Shown: positions 10,219 through 21,007, counted from the stretch's first letter. The stretch is DNA of 64,000 nucleotides from Candidatus Arsenophonus triatominarum (GCF_001640365.1 NZ_LWMI01000010.1:359021-423020); one strand, 5' to 3'. Translations and numbers: made by a program. The notes: generated by a model from the letters alone, not told the origin.

Positions 10219-11103
10219 TATAGCTAGGCGACTTAATTTTGATTACAGCATATGTATTAAAAACAGGTCATCGATAGTGCATCCTGTTTCCATCTTTTTA
10301 CGTTTAGCTTGAGACCATTTATGTTCTATAGGATTTAAATCTGGTGAATACACAGGCAAATATTCTATCTGGTGTCCTGCGTTTATAATTGCCTGTTCAA
10401 TATTCTTACCTTTGTGAAAGCTAGCGTTGTCCATAAAAATAACAGAATTTTCAGGAAGTTCTGGGAGCAATATTTTTGTGATCCAAACATAAAAAACATC
10501 ACGATTAATATTGCAATCAAATAATCCGATAGCAAAAAGGGTTGTTCCCAATAAAGCGCCAATAACATTTGTTCTTCCCTTAGCACCCCAGTTTTTCAGG
10601 CCAAAACAACGGTGACCTTTTGGGGAATAGCCGTGAGTTCGTGGAGTGTCATGTGAAAAACCACTTTCATCAATAAAAACAACAGATTTATCTTTTTTTT
10701 CATACTGTTGTCTTTTTTGCTGATGTGCCAGCCTGTCGCTTTCGTTGGTTTTTGGATGGAATAGAGTTTTTTTTATAGGTTAATCCCAGCTTTTTAAGGG
10801 ATTGCCAAATAGTCTTTTTACAAACACCGAATCGCTCTGCCCGTTCCTTTTGGTAAGCATCTGGATACTGTTCCACATCTTTTGCTAAAGCATTTTTATC
10901 GAGCTTCCTCTTACGTGGCGTTGAATTTTTTGGCTCTGGTCGTTTAAGCCAACGTACTAAAGACGCTTTTCCAATACGGAATTGTTTCGCAGTTTCTCGA
11001 ATTGTTAAACCTTCGGCTTTCCTTACAGATATTACTTTACGTCGAAAATCAATTGTATAACTCATAACACACCTTGTAATCAAAATTAAGTCGCCTAGCT
11101 ATA
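10219..11103 (-). mobile_element. IS630-family element, full length (copy 2)
   Basis: 885 bp with both ends. Its left flank is IS701 and its right flank is the 3' part of another IS630 in the opposite orientation, so the two flanks do not match. Recombination between IS630 copies is the simplest explanation. Confidence 0.92.
10243..11065 (-). CDS. IS630 transposase, split frames
   Basis: The helix-turn-helix frame runs from 11065 down to 10700 and the DDE frame ends at 10243. It has the A8 junction and is otherwise undamaged. Confidence 0.75.
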
Positions 11104-11448
11104 TTGGCGCTTTATTGGGAACAACCCTTTTTGCTATCGGATTATTTGATTGCAATATTAATCGTGATGTTTTTTTATGTTTGGATCACAAAAATATTGC
11201 TCCCAGAACTTCCTGAAAATTCTGTTATTTTTATGGACAACGCTAGCTTTCACAAAGGTAAGAATATTGAACAGGCAATTATAAACGCAGGACACCAGAT
11301 AGAATATTTGCCTGTGTATTCACCAGATTTAAATCCTATAGAACATAAATGGTCTCAAGCTAAACGTAAAAAGATGGAAACAGGATGCACTATCGATGAC
11401 CTGTTTTTAATACATATGCTGTAATCAAAATTAAGTCGCCTAGCTATA
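11104..11448 (+). mobile_element. IS630 3' fragment (interrupted copy)
   Basis: The 3' part of a plus-strand IS630 from the middle of the DDE domain (LALYWEQP frame, then PENSVIFMDNASFHKG) to the right inverted repeat at 11448. Copy 2 inserted into it at a TA. Its 5' half is missing, and the right end abuts an IS3 end. Confidence 0.85.
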
Positions 11449-11492
11449 TCACCTCAACTTAGGTGGCCAAATTTAGTATGCCACTACAAAAT
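11449..11492 (-). mobile_element. IS3-family left-end relic
   Basis: Reverse complement of the left terminus of the IS3 element at 49676, ending at its tip TGTAGTGGCATACTAAATTT. The rest of that element is gone, cut by IS630. Confidence 0.8.
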
Positions 11493-11699
11493 TGACCACC
11501 CCATGAGCGAAGTGCCGCAAGCCATAATCTTTACCATGGTTTCCATCACAACAGTTCGGACACTATCAGGGGGTTGGCGATTAAGCCAATTGAGCCAGCG
11601 TTGACCAAATTGAAAAACATGACTAAAACGCGGTGACATAAAAGGGACCAAAAGATTGAGAAATAGGTATCGGGTTATACCAGTACTAACAAGCAATGA
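11493..11699. other. Unassigned, probably degraded ybhK 5' region
   Basis: About 200 bases between the IS3 relic and the recognisable end of ybhK. The plus strand has stops in all frames. The minus strand has a 79-codon frame I cannot assign to a family. The position is where the first two thirds of ybhK would lie, but I could not align it. Confidence 0.4.
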
Positions 11700-12008
11700 C
11701 AAGTCGTCGCCATAGGCGACCATCTTGGTAAAGAACTAAACCAACCCGCTGCCAATATGCAACTAACCGAAAAAATTGCAATGATTGAAAAACACATTTG
11801 CCAACAGAAAATTGATGCGGTTATCGTTGGTCCAGTAACCGATACATCAAGCCTACCAGATCGAATCGTGCTCCAAAGAAAACTCGCTGACCAAAATGTC
11901 TGTTACCGTCATGATCGAGACTTATTGCGCCAGGCTATTGAAGACATGGCACACAAAATTCATCAACTTAAACCTTTTAACTTATCTCCTTACCCGAATG
12001 CCAGATAG
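11700..12008 (+). pseudogene. ybhK: YbhK/YvcK-family protein, C-terminal remnant
   Basis: The readable C-terminal third of YbhK, a CofD/YvcK-like protein of uncertain role (a gluconeogenesis or cell-shape factor in other bacteria). It begins VVAIGDHLGKELNQPAAN, continues KIDAVIVGPVTD and ends near YRHDRDLLRQAIEDM, matching E. coli YbhK in order. The upstream two thirds are missing or unreadable, with IS elements at 11492. It is convergent with uvrB, the same arrangement as in E. coli (moaA, ybhK, uvrB). Confidence 0.8.
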
Positions 12009-12081
12009 CGCCTTGCTTGGCACCCACCCCGCCTTAAAGTGCGTGGTTGCGCCGCACTGCGGATAAAAATTGTCTAATGCT

Positions 12082-14094
12082 TTAAGAATTAGCAATAAAC
12101 TGTTCACGTAGCAATTGAATTTGATCGCGTAAACTGGCTGCTTGTTCAAATTCAAGATCTTGTGCATAACGATACATTTGTGCTTCTAACGTCTGAATTT
12201 TTAGCTCCAATTCTTTGGCCGAAAGTTTCTGATAATCTTCGATAATCGGTGATACTTGCGGTTGTTTATGTTTACCTTTTGCCGATACCGGTACACCGAC
12301 TTGTAAAATATCGCCAACTTTTTTATTTAAACCTTTAGGCACAATACCATGCTGTTGATTAAAGGCGATTTGCTTTTCGCGACGACGTTCCGTTTCTTTA
12401 ATCGCTTTTGCCATTGAATCAGTAACCTTATCGCCATATAAAATAGCTTTACCTTTCAGGTTACGCGCTGCACGCCCAATCGTTTGAATTAATGAACGCT
12501 CTGAACGTAAAAATCCTTCTTTATCTGCGTCTAAGATAGCAACTAGTGATACCTCTGGCATGTCCAACCCTTCACGCAACAAGTTGATGCCCACTAAAAC
12601 ATCAAATAAGCCTAATCGTAAATCACGAATAATTTCGACCCGTTCAACGGTATCAATATCTGAATGCAAATAACGAACCTTTATGTCATGTTCTTGCAGA
12701 TAATCGGTCAAATCTTCTGCCATTCTTTTGGTTAACGTTGTTACTAGCACTCGTTCATTTACCGCTGTACGCAAATTGATTTCAGATAACAGATCATCAA
12801 CCTGAGTGGCTACCGGACGAACTTCAATTTCGGGATCGAGTAAGCCAGTTGGCCGGACAACTTGCTCAATAATTTCATTCGCCGATTTTTCCAATTCATA
12901 CTTACCTGGCGTGGCAGAAATATAAATTGTTTGTGGGGAAAGTGCTTCAAATTCCTCAAAACGTAACGGGCGATTATCCAACGCAGAAGGTAAGCGAAAA
13001 CCATATTCTACCAATGTCTCTTTACGGGAGCGATCACCACGATACATACCGCCAATCTGTGGGATGGTGACATGCGATTCATCAATAACTAATAAACCAT
13101 CTGCGGGTAAATAGTCAAACAACGTTGGTGGTGGTTCATCAGTTGCACGGCCAGAAAGATAACGTGAATAATTTTCAATACCAGAACAATAACCCAATTC
13201 ATTCATCATCTCCAAATCAAACTGGGTACGCTGTGTTAACCGCTGCTCCTCAACTAGTTTACTATTTTCCAGTAGTAATTTACGTCTTTGTGCCAATTCA
13301 GTTTTAATCTGCTCCATGGCTTCAAGGATACGCTCACGTGGAGTTACATAGTGGGTTTTAGGATAAATGGTAAATCGCGGTACATTATGTTGGATCTGTC
13401 CGGTTAAGGGATCAAAAAGCGCTAGCCGTTCTACTTCCTCATCAAATAATTCAACTCGTAACGCATATTGATCTGATTCGGCAGGAAAAATATCAATCAC
13501 TTCCCCCCTAACTCTAAATGTACCTCGCTGAAATGCTTGATCATTGCGGCTATATTGCAAATCGGCCAGGCGGCGTAAGATAGCTCGCTGATCAATAATC
13601 ATACCTTTGGTTAAATGAAGCATCATTTTTAGATAGCTATCAGGATCACCTAAACCATAAATCGCTGATACCGAAGCAACAACAATAACATCACGTCTTT
13701 CAAGCAGTGCTTTAGTGGCAGAGAGTCGCATCTGTTCAATATGTTCGTTAATAGAAGCGTCTTTTTCAATAAAGGTATCGGAGCTTGGAACATACGCTTC
13801 TGGTTGATAATAATCATAATAAGAAACAAAATATTCCACCGCATTGTCAGGAAAAAAAGCCTTCATCTCACTATATAATTGTGCAGCCAACGTCTTATTG
13901 TGAGCCATTACCATTACAGGGCGGTTAACCTGCTCAATAACGTTAGCGATAGTGAATGTTTTACCCGATCCGGTGACACCAAGTAAGGTTTGATGAGCCA
14001 ATCCATCATTAAGACCTTCGATTAATTTCTTTATAGCTGCGGGCTGATCACCGGCAGGTTGAAATTCAGCATGTAATTTGAAGACTTTACTCAT
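12082..14094 (-). CDS. uvrB: Excinuclease ABC subunit UvrB
   Basis: The central damage-verifying helicase-like subunit of nucleotide excision repair, 670 residues and intact. Walker A GVTGSGKT is at residues 39-46, and the DNA-clamping beta hairpin region reads [14 protein letters not shown] near residue 95. The helicase motif II is DESH near residue 340, and the late helicase motif reads QTIGRAARN near residue 540. The C-terminal UVR motif around [15 protein letters not shown] binds UvrC. A LexA box lies 34 bases upstream, so SOS control appears kept, while 3.6 kb of IS sequence separates more distant upstream DNA. Confidence 0.97.
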   Translation of the reverse strand: MSKVFKLHAEFQPAGDQPAAIKKLIEGLNDGLAHQTLLGVTGSGKTFTIANVIEQVNRPVMVMAHNKTLAAQLYSEMKAFFPDNAVEYFVSYYDYYQPEAYVPSSDTFIEKDASINEHIEQMRLSATKALLERRDVIVVASVSAIYGLGDPDSYLKMMLHLTKGMIIDQRAILRRLADLQYSRNDQAFQRGTFRVRGEVIDIFPAESDQYALRVELFDEEVERLALFDPLTGQIQHNVPRFTIYPKTHYVTPRERILEAMEQIKTELAQRRKLLLENSKLVEEQRLTQRTQFDLEMMNELGYCSGIENYSRYLSGRATDEPPPTLFDYLPADGLLVIDESHVTIPQIGGMYRGDRSRKETLVEYGFRLPSALDNRPLRFEEFEALSPQTIYISATPGKYELEKSANEIIEQVVRPTGLLDPEIEVRPVATQVDDLLSEINLRTAVNERVLVTTLTKRMAEDLTDYLQEHDIKVRYLHSDIDTVERVEIIRDLRLGLFDVLVGINLLREGLDMPEVSLVAILDADKEGFLRSERSLIQTIGRAARNLKGKAILYGDKVTDSMAKAIKETERRREKQIAFNQQHGIVPKGLNKKVGDILQVGVPVSAKGKHKQPQVSPIIEDYQKLSAKELELKIQTLEAQMYRYAQDLEFEQAASLRDQIQLLREQFIANS

Positions 14095-14127
14095 CTAACC
14101 CTCTCCACTAAAAATATATCTTTATCA

Positions 14128-14147
14128 TACTGGATAAAAAAACAGTT
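14128..14147 (-). promoter_or_regulatory. LexA (SOS) box of uvrB
   Basis: Read on the minus strand this is AACTGTTTTTTTATCCAGTA, a CTG-N10-CAG site. As I recall it, it is identical to the E. coli uvrB operator. It sits 34 bases from the uvrB start, in the right place to overlap the promoter. Confidence 0.92.
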
Positions 14148-14589
14148 TCATCCACAACCAATTATCTACATATATTTATTATTTTAATAACTTAGTTATC
14201 CCCAAGTTTTTTTTACCTTGAATTATATTTTATGCTAATCAGCCAATGTAAAACTTTATTATATATCATTTCAGACTTGATTTTATATAACATATTAATA
14301 TTTATAAAATTTTACTTTAGAGCCGAGAATGGCATCAACTGCCAGCCAAACCTCATCCCATCTCGGTTAGCATAACTTTTCTAGATCTCACGAGTTTCGC
14401 ACAGGCATATAAAATTCCAGAAATGACTTAAAAGCAATGGTTAATTTGCAAGTTACTAAAACGTATAAATTTGTTTAAATTACAATAAGTTGCTTTTAAT
14501 TTATAAGATTTTGTCTATTTATATTATTATGCTGAATTAAACTTTAAAATAACCTGAGTTCGGGATAAGAAATAAAGTGAAAGTCTTGC

Positions 14590-15474
14590 TATAGCTAGGC
14601 GACTTAATTTTGATTACAGCATATGTATTAAAAACAGGTCATCGATAGTGCATCCTGTTTCCATCTTTTTACGTTTAGCTTGAGACCATTTATGTTCTAT
14701 AGGATTTAAATCTGGTGAATACACAGGCAAATATTCCATCTGGTGTCCTGCGTTTATAATTGCCTGTTCAATATTCTTACCTTTGTGAAAGCTAGCGTTG
14801 TCCATAAAAATAACAGAATTTTCAGGAAGTTCTGGGAGCAATATTTTTGTGATCCAAACATAAAAAACATCACGATTAATATTGCAATCAAATAATCCGA
14901 TAGCAAAAAGGGTTGTTCCCAATAAAGCGCCAATAACATTTGTTCTTCCCTTAGCACCCCAGTTTTTCAGGCCAAAACAACGGTGACCTTTTGGGGAATA
15001 GCCGTGAGTTCGTGGAGTGTCATGTGAAAAACCACTTTCATCAATAAAAACAACAGATTTATCTTTTTTTTCATACTGTTGTCTTTTTTGCTGATGTGCC
15101 AGCCTGTCGCTTTCGTTGGTTTTTGGATGGAATAGAGTTTTTTTTATAGGTTAATCCCAGCTTTTTAAGGGATTGCCAAATAGTCTTTTTACAAACACCG
15201 AATCGCTCTGCCCGTTCCTTTTGGTAAGCATCTGGATACTGTTCCACATCTTTTGCTAAAGCATTTTTATCGAGCTTCCTCTTACGTGGCGTTGAATTTT
15301 TTGGCTCTGGTCGTTTAAGCCAACGTACTAAAGACGCTTTTCCAATACGGAATTGTTTCGCAGTTTCTCGAATTGTTAAACCTTCGGCTTTCCTTACAGA
15401 TATTACTTTACGTCGAAAATCAATTGTATAACTCATAACACACCTTGTAATCAAAATTAAGTCGCCTAGCTATA
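14590..15474 (-). mobile_element. IS630-family element, full length (copy 4)
   Basis: 885 bp. The left flank is IS982 and the right flank is IS481, so the flanks are not halves of one target. A deletion between two IS630 copies, one in each element, would give this. Confidence 0.92.
14614..15436 (-). CDS. IS630 transposase, split frames
   Basis: HTH frame 15436 down to 15071, DDE frame ending at 14614, A8 junction. One substitution distinguishes it (GHQMEY instead of GHQIEY). Confidence 0.75.
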
Positions 15475-16106
15475 ACGTCTCAAAAGCCTGTAAGATTATG
15501 GGGGTATCCCGAGATACGTTTTATTGCTACCAGGAACTTGTTAACGATGGTGGGATAGACGCTTTAATTAATCAAAATCGACGGGTGCCTAACGTAAAAA
15601 ATAGAGTAGATGAACAGATTGAAAGCGCTGTAGTTAAGTATGCGATTGAATACCCTGCACACGGTCACCACCGCAGTAGTAATGAACTAAGAAAAAAAGG
15701 CATTTTTGTTTCGGGGAGTGGCGTTCGCTCTATTTGGCTGCGCCATAATCTCGAAAATTTTACAAAACGCCTAAAAGCGCTTGAAGATAAAATCGCAACA
15801 GAAGGAATTATCCTGTCAGAATCACAAATCAGTGCTCTAGAAAAAAAAGCGCAAGATGATGAAGCCTGTGGTGAGATTGAAACAGCGCATCCAGGTTATC
15901 TGGGTTCACAAGATACTTTTTATGTCGGTCATTTAAAAGGCGTTGATCGTGTTTATCAACAAACTTTCATTGATACTTACAGTAAAGTCGTTCATTGTAA
16001 GCTTTACACAACAAAAAGCGCGATAACGGCGGCAGATTTATTAAATGACAAGGTTCTCCCTTTTTATTCCCAGCATGGGTTACCGGTGTTACGTATACTG
16101 ACGGAC

Positions 16107-16123
16107 TGTAGTGGTCAACTAAA
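16107..16123 (+). mobile_element. 17-bp IS3 end scar in IS481
   Basis: TGTAGTGGTCAACTAAA equals the right terminal repeat of the IS3 element at 51962 (reverse complement). It interrupts the IS481 transposase exactly where about 90 bases are missing, so an IS3 insertion probably arrived and was then deleted together with target DNA. Confidence 0.7.
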
Positions 16124-16266
16124 GCTCGTTCACCTCAAACTAATGGGATTTGTGAACGCTTTCATAAAACTGTATTACAAGAGTTCTATCAGGTGGCTTT
16201 TCGTAAGAAAATCTATAGGGCTTTAGATGAATTACATGCTGATTTAGATAAATGGTTAGCGGAATA

Positions 16267-17152
16267 TATAGCTAGGCGACTTAATTTTGATTACAAGGTG
16301 TGTTATGAGTTATACAATTGATTTTCGACGTAAAGTAATATCTGTAAGGAAAGCCGAAGGTTTAACAATTCGAGAAACTGCGAAACAATTCCGTATTGGA
16401 AAAGCGTCTTTAGTACGTTGGCTTAAACGACCAGAGCCAAAAAATTCAACGCCACGTAAGAGGAAGCTCGATAAAAATGCTTTAGCAAAAGATGTGGAAC
16501 AGTATCCAGATGCTTACCAAAAGGAACGGGCAGAGCGATTCGGTGTTTGTAAAAAGACTATTTGGCAATCCCTTAAAAAGCTGGGATTGACCTATAAAAA
16601 AAACTCTATTCCATCCAAAAACCAACGAAAGCGACAGGCTGGCACATCAGCAAAAAAGACAACAGTATGAAAAAAAAAGATAAATCTGTTGTTTTTATTG
16701 ATGAAAGTGGTTTTTCACATGACACTCCACGAACTCACGGCTATTCCCCAAAAGGTCACCGTTGTTTTGGCCTGAAAAACTGGGGTGCTAAGGGAAGAAC
16801 AAATGTTATTGGCGCTTTATTGGGAACAACCCTTTTTGCTATCGGATTATTTGATTGCAATATTAACCGTGATGTTTTTTATGTTTGGATCACAAAAATA
16901 TTGCTCCCAGAACTTCCTGAAAATTCTGTTATTTTTATGGACAACGCTAGCTTTCACAAAGGTAAGAATATTGAACAGGCAATTATAAACGCAGGACACC
17001 AGATAGAATATTTGCCTGTGTATTCACCAGATTTAAATCCTATAGAACATAAATGGTCTCAAGCTAAACGTAAAAAGATGGAAACAGGATGCACTATCGA
17101 TGACCTGTTTTTAATACATATGCTGTAATCAAAATTAAGTCGCCTAGCTATA
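16267..17152 (+). mobile_element. IS630-family element (copy 5, 886 bp)
   Basis: Both flanks are the two halves of the same IS481 target, a clean TA insertion. One base longer than the other copies because the second poly-A run has nine A instead of eight. Confidence 0.92.
16305..17128 (+). CDS. IS630 transposase, split frames, A9 variant
   Basis: The HTH frame is 16305-16670. A 153-residue DDE frame starts with its own ATG at 16667, overlapping the first stop (ATGA), and reads MKKKDKSVVFIDESG. The extra A creates this second start but breaks continuity of the frame that other copies could enter by slippage at A8. Confidence 0.8.
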
Positions 17153-18030
17153 ATAACCAACGCACTCATCAAGGAAAAATGTGTTGCGGTCGAACGCCTA
17201 TGGCAACTTTACACGATGGAAAACAACTTTGGAGAGAGAAAAATTTAAATCAAATTTAACCTGACAGGTACTGTATAAATAACCGGTAACTATCAGATCA
17301 AGTCTGAGCTACTACACATCATATTCACGCTGCGTAGAGTTACTTCCGCGCAGTGCCTTAGTTTTAACGGCACTGTTTGAGTCAATTAAGGGAAAGTGCA
17401 TGGGTCTGTCGGTTGCCGATTCTACTCCGATAGCTGTGTGATAACTTACGGATCCGCCGGCATAAAGTCTTCGATGGGATAGCTGAACGAGGAAAAACCT
17501 CAACAGGTTGGTTCTTTGGTTTTAAACTTCATGTAATTATCAATCATTTGGGGGAAATACTCAGTTTTCGGTTTACACCAGGAAACACAGATGATCGGAA
17601 ACCATTACCTGAGCTGATAAAAGATCTTTCTGGTTGTTTGTATGCGGATAAAGGGTATTTATCGGCTTCACTGAAACAGCAACTGAAAACAATGGGAATT
17701 AACCTTATAACGAATATCAAGAAGAAAATGAAGCCTGTTGAACAGACTTGTTTCGACAAAGCCATCTTGCGTCATCGTTCTGTCATTGAAACGGTATTTG
17801 ATGAGTTAAAAAATCTTTGTCAGATAGCGCATACGCGGCACCGCTCTCCTGCTAACTTTGTAGTGAATTTATTAGCCGGGCGGGTTGCATATTGTTTAAT
17901 TCCATCTAAACCAAAGATACCGGTGGCAGGAACATATCTTCAAGCATAATTGATAATGCTTATCCCGAACTCAGGTTAAAAATAGAGCGTTTTTTTATTG
18001 GTGCGAAACTCGTGGATCTAATACACAAGG

Positions 18031-18054
18031 TTATCCACAGGAATAGTGGATAAC
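18031..18054. promoter_or_regulatory. Paired DnaA-box-like sites
   Basis: TTATCCACA (perfect DnaA box) at 18031-18039 and, inverted, AGTGGATAA (one mismatch) at 18046-18054. They lie in native DNA between uvrB and bioD. A DnaA site has been described upstream of E. coli uvrB; removing the inserted element would place these about 250 bases upstream of the LexA box. Function here is inference. Confidence 0.5.
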
Positions 18055-18083
18055 TCAAGAAATTCTTTTCAGCATCAATAGTT

Positions 18084-18275
18084 CACGAGTTTCGCACAGG
18101 CATATAAAATTCCAGAAATGGCTTAAAAGCAATGGTTAATTTGCAAGTTACTAAAACGTATAAATTTGTTTAAATTACAATAAGTTGCTTTTAATTTATA
18201 AGATTTTGTCTATTTATATATTATGTTGAATTAAACTTAAAAATAGAGCGTTTTTTTATTGGTGCGAAACTCGTG
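18084..18275 (+). mobile_element. Miniature IS701-type element, full length
   Basis: 192 bp, with target duplication TAGTT at 18079-18083 and 18276-18280. It is in the uvrB-bioD intergenic region, only about 70 bases from the previous insertion. Confidence 0.93.
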
Positions 18276-18387
18276 TAGTTGTAAGATTTTCACTTGAGCA
18301 TTGGCAAAGATTTTTGCCAAAAAAATAATCAGAAAAAAGAAAAATAGCATTTCGTTTGTTGCAGTTAAGCTAATTCAATCAAAATAT

Positions 18388-18413
18388 GGCTAAAGCGGCA
18401 TAACGCTTTAGCC
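18388..18413 (-). terminator. Terminator after bioD
   Basis: A perfect 10-bp stem GGCTAAAGCG / CGCTTTAGCC with a 6-base loop, followed on the minus strand by a moderately T-rich stretch. It lies 15 bases past the bioD stop. Confidence 0.75.
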
Positions 18414-18428
18414 TAAAAATTACTCCTA

Positions 18429-19121
18429 TTACAGTAGGTTATCTAAATTAACAAATTTGCCAATCGAATGAGATTGCCAATTCGGCAAATGCGGAATAGC
18501 GCCTAAACATGGTGCTGACAGCCGTTGCTGTAATGTTAGCAAATAATCCTGCTGATATTGACCCGGTAAAACAATTTCATTAGCCACCCAGCCTGCCAAT
18601 AATAAGCCACTTTGCTCAATGGCCTGTGCGGTTAGTATTGCATGGTTGATACAACCCAATTTAATGCCAACTGTTAATATCACTGGCAATTGCTGTTGCA
18701 TAACCCAATCAGCCAAAGTGTGCTCAGCACAAAGCGGTGTATACCATCCACCAGCACCTTCGACAATAATCCAGTCAGCAGATTGTTTTAATTTATTTAA
18801 TCCTGCATGCATTATCTGCCAATCGATAAGCTCCCCTGTTAGTTGACTAGCAATATGGGGTGACGTTGCTTGAGCAAAAACGATCGGATTAACATCATGG
18901 TAATTCAGTTTCACGCTACTATTTTTTCTTAATAACAGGGCATCTGAATTTCTTAAGCCAACGTTTAATTGTTCACTGCCTGAGGCTACCGGTTTATAGC
19001 CTGCTGTTTGATAACCGTGATCCGCAGCCGCTTGTAGCATCGCGCAGCTAACGACAGTCTTACCCACATCTGTGTCAGTTCCGGTGAGAAAAAAACATCT
19101 ATTCACGATATAACATTCCAT
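18429..19121 (-). CDS. bioD: Dethiobiotin synthetase BioD
   Basis: ATP-dependent carboxylation and ring closure of 7,8-diaminopelargonate to dethiobiotin. The P-loop GTDTDVGKT is near residue 14, followed by AGYKPVASGSE and VEGAGGWYTPL, and by LGCINHAILTAQ, all typical of BioD1. The start at 19121 overlaps the end of bioC by 23 bases; a downstream start at VNRCFFLTG would match E. coli length better. Last gene of bioBFCD, followed by a terminator. About 230 residues, intact. Confidence 0.95.
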   Translation of the reverse strand: MECYIVNRCFFLTGTDTDVGKTVVSCAMLQAAADHGYQTAGYKPVASGSEQLNVGLRNSDALLLRKNSSVKLNYHDVNPIVFAQATSPHIASQLTGELIDWQIMHAGLNKLKQSADWIIVEGAGGWYTPLCAEHTLADWVMQQQLPVILTVGIKLGCINHAILTAQAIEQSGLLLAGWVANEIVLPGQYQQDYLLTLQQRLSAPCLGAIPHLPNWQSHSIGKFVNLDNLL

Positions 19122-19872
19122 AAACCAGTTGATAAGTTAAGGGAAATTGCTGATTAATATGAGGATAATGATCAATCAGTTTAGCTAACTGGTTTTTTGT
19201 CATTAGACCCTGCTGCTGACGCCCATCAGTTAGATAAGTCGCGCCAATACCTTTTATAGATTGAAGTAAACAAGTAAATGTAGGGTATGTTAAATGCCAG
19301 GAACGCTGTTCTAAACTATGTGGCCAATCACGACAAGTCTGCTTAATTTGTTCAAAAGTCATAAAAGAATTAATATGCCGGTTATTATCAACTTTTTGCC
19401 AACACTGTTGTAGCTCTTGTAATGAGCCATCGCCTAAAGTAGAAAAAGCAACGACCCCACCCTTTTTAGTAACACGATATAACTCACTTAATGGGGTAGA
19501 TAAATTACTACACCACTGAATAGCAAGATGACTAAAACAGAGATCAACACTTTCATCGGCGAGTGGTAACCTCTCCATATCGGCCTGGATATAGCTCATA
19601 GCCGCCTGCTTTTGTTGAGCTATGGCTAACATTGATGCAGACAGATCGAGGGCAATAACCCGTTTTCCGGCTAACTGCCACTGCGCACTGAAATAGCCGG
19701 TACCACAGCCAGCATCCAGCACTGTGTTACCAAGTATTGCAGATAAGCAATCAAACAGATGTTGGCCACTTTGTTGTTGAAATAATGCAATATTGTCGTA
19801 ATTTTTTGCCGCCCGCCCAAAAGCTTGAGCAATCGCTTGCTTATTCATCGGCGTCGTTGTTAAAGAAGTCAT
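19099..19872 (-). CDS. bioC: Malonyl-ACP O-methyltransferase BioC
   Basis: Methylates malonyl-ACP so that fatty acid synthesis can build the pimeloyl chain. The SAM-binding motif [11 protein letters not shown] is near residue 53, with [10 protein letters not shown] and a later [17 protein letters not shown] strand. The frame starts at [19 protein letters not shown]; the downstream Met matches the E. coli VNKQAIAAAFG start better. It overlaps bioF by 32 bases. The cognate esterase BioH is not in this window. Confidence 0.94.
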   Translation of the reverse strand: MTSLTTTPMNKQAIAQAFGRAAKNYDNIALFQQQSGQHLFDCLSAILGNTVLDAGCGTGYFSAQWQLAGKRVIALDLSASMLAIAQQKQAAMSYIQADMERLPLADESVDLCFSHLAIQWCSNLSTPLSELYRVTKKGGVVAFSTLGDGSLQELQQCWQKVDNNRHINSFMTFEQIKQTCRDWPHSLEQRSWHLTYPTFTCLLQSIKGIGATYLTDGRQQQGLMTKNQLAKLIDHYPHINQQFPLTYQLVYGMLYRE

Positions 19873-21007
19873 TCAACGTTTCCATTAACTGTGCAATATC
19901 GGCTAATTGATGATTAGCCATCAAGGTGATCCTTAATCTTGCACTACCCGCTGGTACCGTTGGCGGCCGAATAGCTTGCACCCAAAATCCTTGCTGGCGT
20001 AAAAATTGAGATAACTGTAAACAGCGTTGGTTACTACCAACAATGAGTGGCTGAATTGCGCTAGCGGAATTTAATAGTGGCAATTGATAGTGGTTGGCTA
20101 ATTGACGAAAATAATCGATATTGCGCTGTAAATTGGCTCTTAATTCATTTGCTTGACGAATTTGTCTAACGGCCTCAGCTAATGCCACAGCTTGAGCCGG
20201 AGGCATTGAAGTACTATAAATCAAATGGCGAGCATATTGCAGAAAATAATCAGCGGTGTTTTCATCACAAAGCAATGCCGCACCACTAAGACCAAAAGCT
20301 TTACCAAATGTCACCACCAGCAGTTCAGGCTTTATCTTATGCAGATAACAACTACCTCTGCCTTCATGGCCTCTTACGCCAATACCATGGGCATCATCCA
20401 CTAATAACCACGCTTGCGCTTGCCTCGCCACTGCCTGCAATTGAGCTAAAGGGGCACTATCGCCATCCATACTAAATATACCTTCAGTGGCAACCAGTGT
20501 TTTACCAGTATGATTGGTCGCCAAAAAATGCCTTAAGGCGTCAGGTTGATTGTGGGCAAAACGTTGTAATCTAGCTGGCGATAACATCGCGGCTTCCAGT
20601 AAGGATGCATGACTGAGTTTATCGGCCACAATATGATCATTTTTGTTCATTAAGGCCGTTATTACACTTTGATTTGCCGCATAGCCGGAAATAAATAACA
20701 AAGCATGGGGGTAACCTAACCAATCGGCAAGCTGTTGCTCTAATTGGGCGTGAGCGCAATTAAAACCGATAACATGACCAGAGCTTCCACTACCTGTTCC
20801 ATATTGGCTTAATCCTGTTTGCCAGGCTTTAATAATTGCCGCATGATGACTTAATCCCAGATAATCATTACTTGAAAAATTGACATACTGCTGTTGATCA
20901 AAGATTAGCGTACACGCATCATTTTTTTTTATTAGCTGCCGCTGCCGCCACAATGCTTGCTGCTTGCGCATATCAAGTTGACGAGTTAAAAATGTTGACC
21001 AATTCAT
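19841..21007 (-). CDS. bioF: 8-amino-7-oxononanoate synthase BioF
   Basis: PLP enzyme condensing pimeloyl thioester with alanine. 388 residues, close to the family length. The cofactor lysine lies in [15 protein letters not shown]; the Asp and His that hold the pyridine ring are in [14 protein letters not shown]. Its ATG shares the final A of the bioB stop (TAATG). No lesions. Confidence 0.96.
   Translation of the reverse strand: MNWSTFLTRQLDMRKQQALWRQRQLIKKNDACTLIFDQQQYVNFSSNDYLGLSHHAAIIKAWQTGLSQYGTGSGSSGHVIGFNCAHAQLEQQLADWLGYPHALLFISGYAANQSVITALMNKNDHIVADKLSHASLLEAAMLSPARLQRFAHNQPDALRHFLATNHTGKTLVATEGIFSMDGDSAPLAQLQAVARQAQAWLLVDDAHGIGVRGHEGRGSCYLHKIKPELLVVTFGKAFGLSGAALLCDENTADYFLQYARHLIYSTSMPPAQAVALAEAVRQIRQANELRANLQRNIDYFRQLANHYQLPLLNSASAIQPLIVGSNQRCLQLSQFLRQQGFWVQAIRPPTVPAGSARLRITLMANHQLADIAQLMETLNDFFNNDADE

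Larger units (their letters stand above)
15498..17249 (+). pseudogene. IS481 transposase pseudogene
   Basis: An integrase-core transposase beginning KIMGVSRDTFYCYQELV (HTH region; earlier residues lost), continuing with HPGYLGSQDTFYVGHLKGV and QQTFIDTYSKV of the DDE core, then ILTDCSG at the second Asp. There an IS3 remnant and a deletion remove the next 30 or so codons. The C-terminal part continues in another frame (FHKTVLQEFYQVAF), is cut by IS630, and resumes after 17152 as RTHQGKMCCGRTP to about 17249. Confidence 0.82.
15475..17316 (+). mobile_element. IS481-family element, 5'-truncated and interrupted
   Basis: IS481-type element whose left end was lost at the IS630 border. The right end at about 17316 finishes GTCTGAGCTACTACA. 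IS630 copy 5 is inserted at a TA at 16267-17152, and an internal deletion carries an IS3 scar at 16107-16123. It sits in IS982. Confidence 0.8.
14552..17976 (+). mobile_element. IS982 copy split by IS481 and IS630
   Basis: The first 38 bases of IS982 are at 14552-14589 and the last part at 17317-17976, both plus strand. About 230 bases of IS982 between them, up to the IS481 insertion point, are missing. The 3' part encodes the transposase C terminus (RHRSVIETVFDELKNL, ending PVAGTYLQA) and has the two-base GT deletion before DNLRI. Confidence 0.85.
14389..18014. mobile_element. Miniature element carrying nested ISs upstream of uvrB
   Basis: A 192-bp-type miniature element (left part 14389-14551, right part 17977-18014) split by an IS982 that itself holds IS481 and IS630 insertions. 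The outer 5-bp target duplication GATCT is at 14384-14388 and 18015-18019, so the whole 3.6 kb derives from one original insertion in the uvrB-bioD intergenic region. Confidence 0.9.

Noticed and set aside
11484..11723. 79-codon minus-strand frame between an IS3 end and the ybhK remnant
   Set aside because: It starts inside ybhK sequence and ends in an IS end. I could not match it to any family, so I do not call it a gene.
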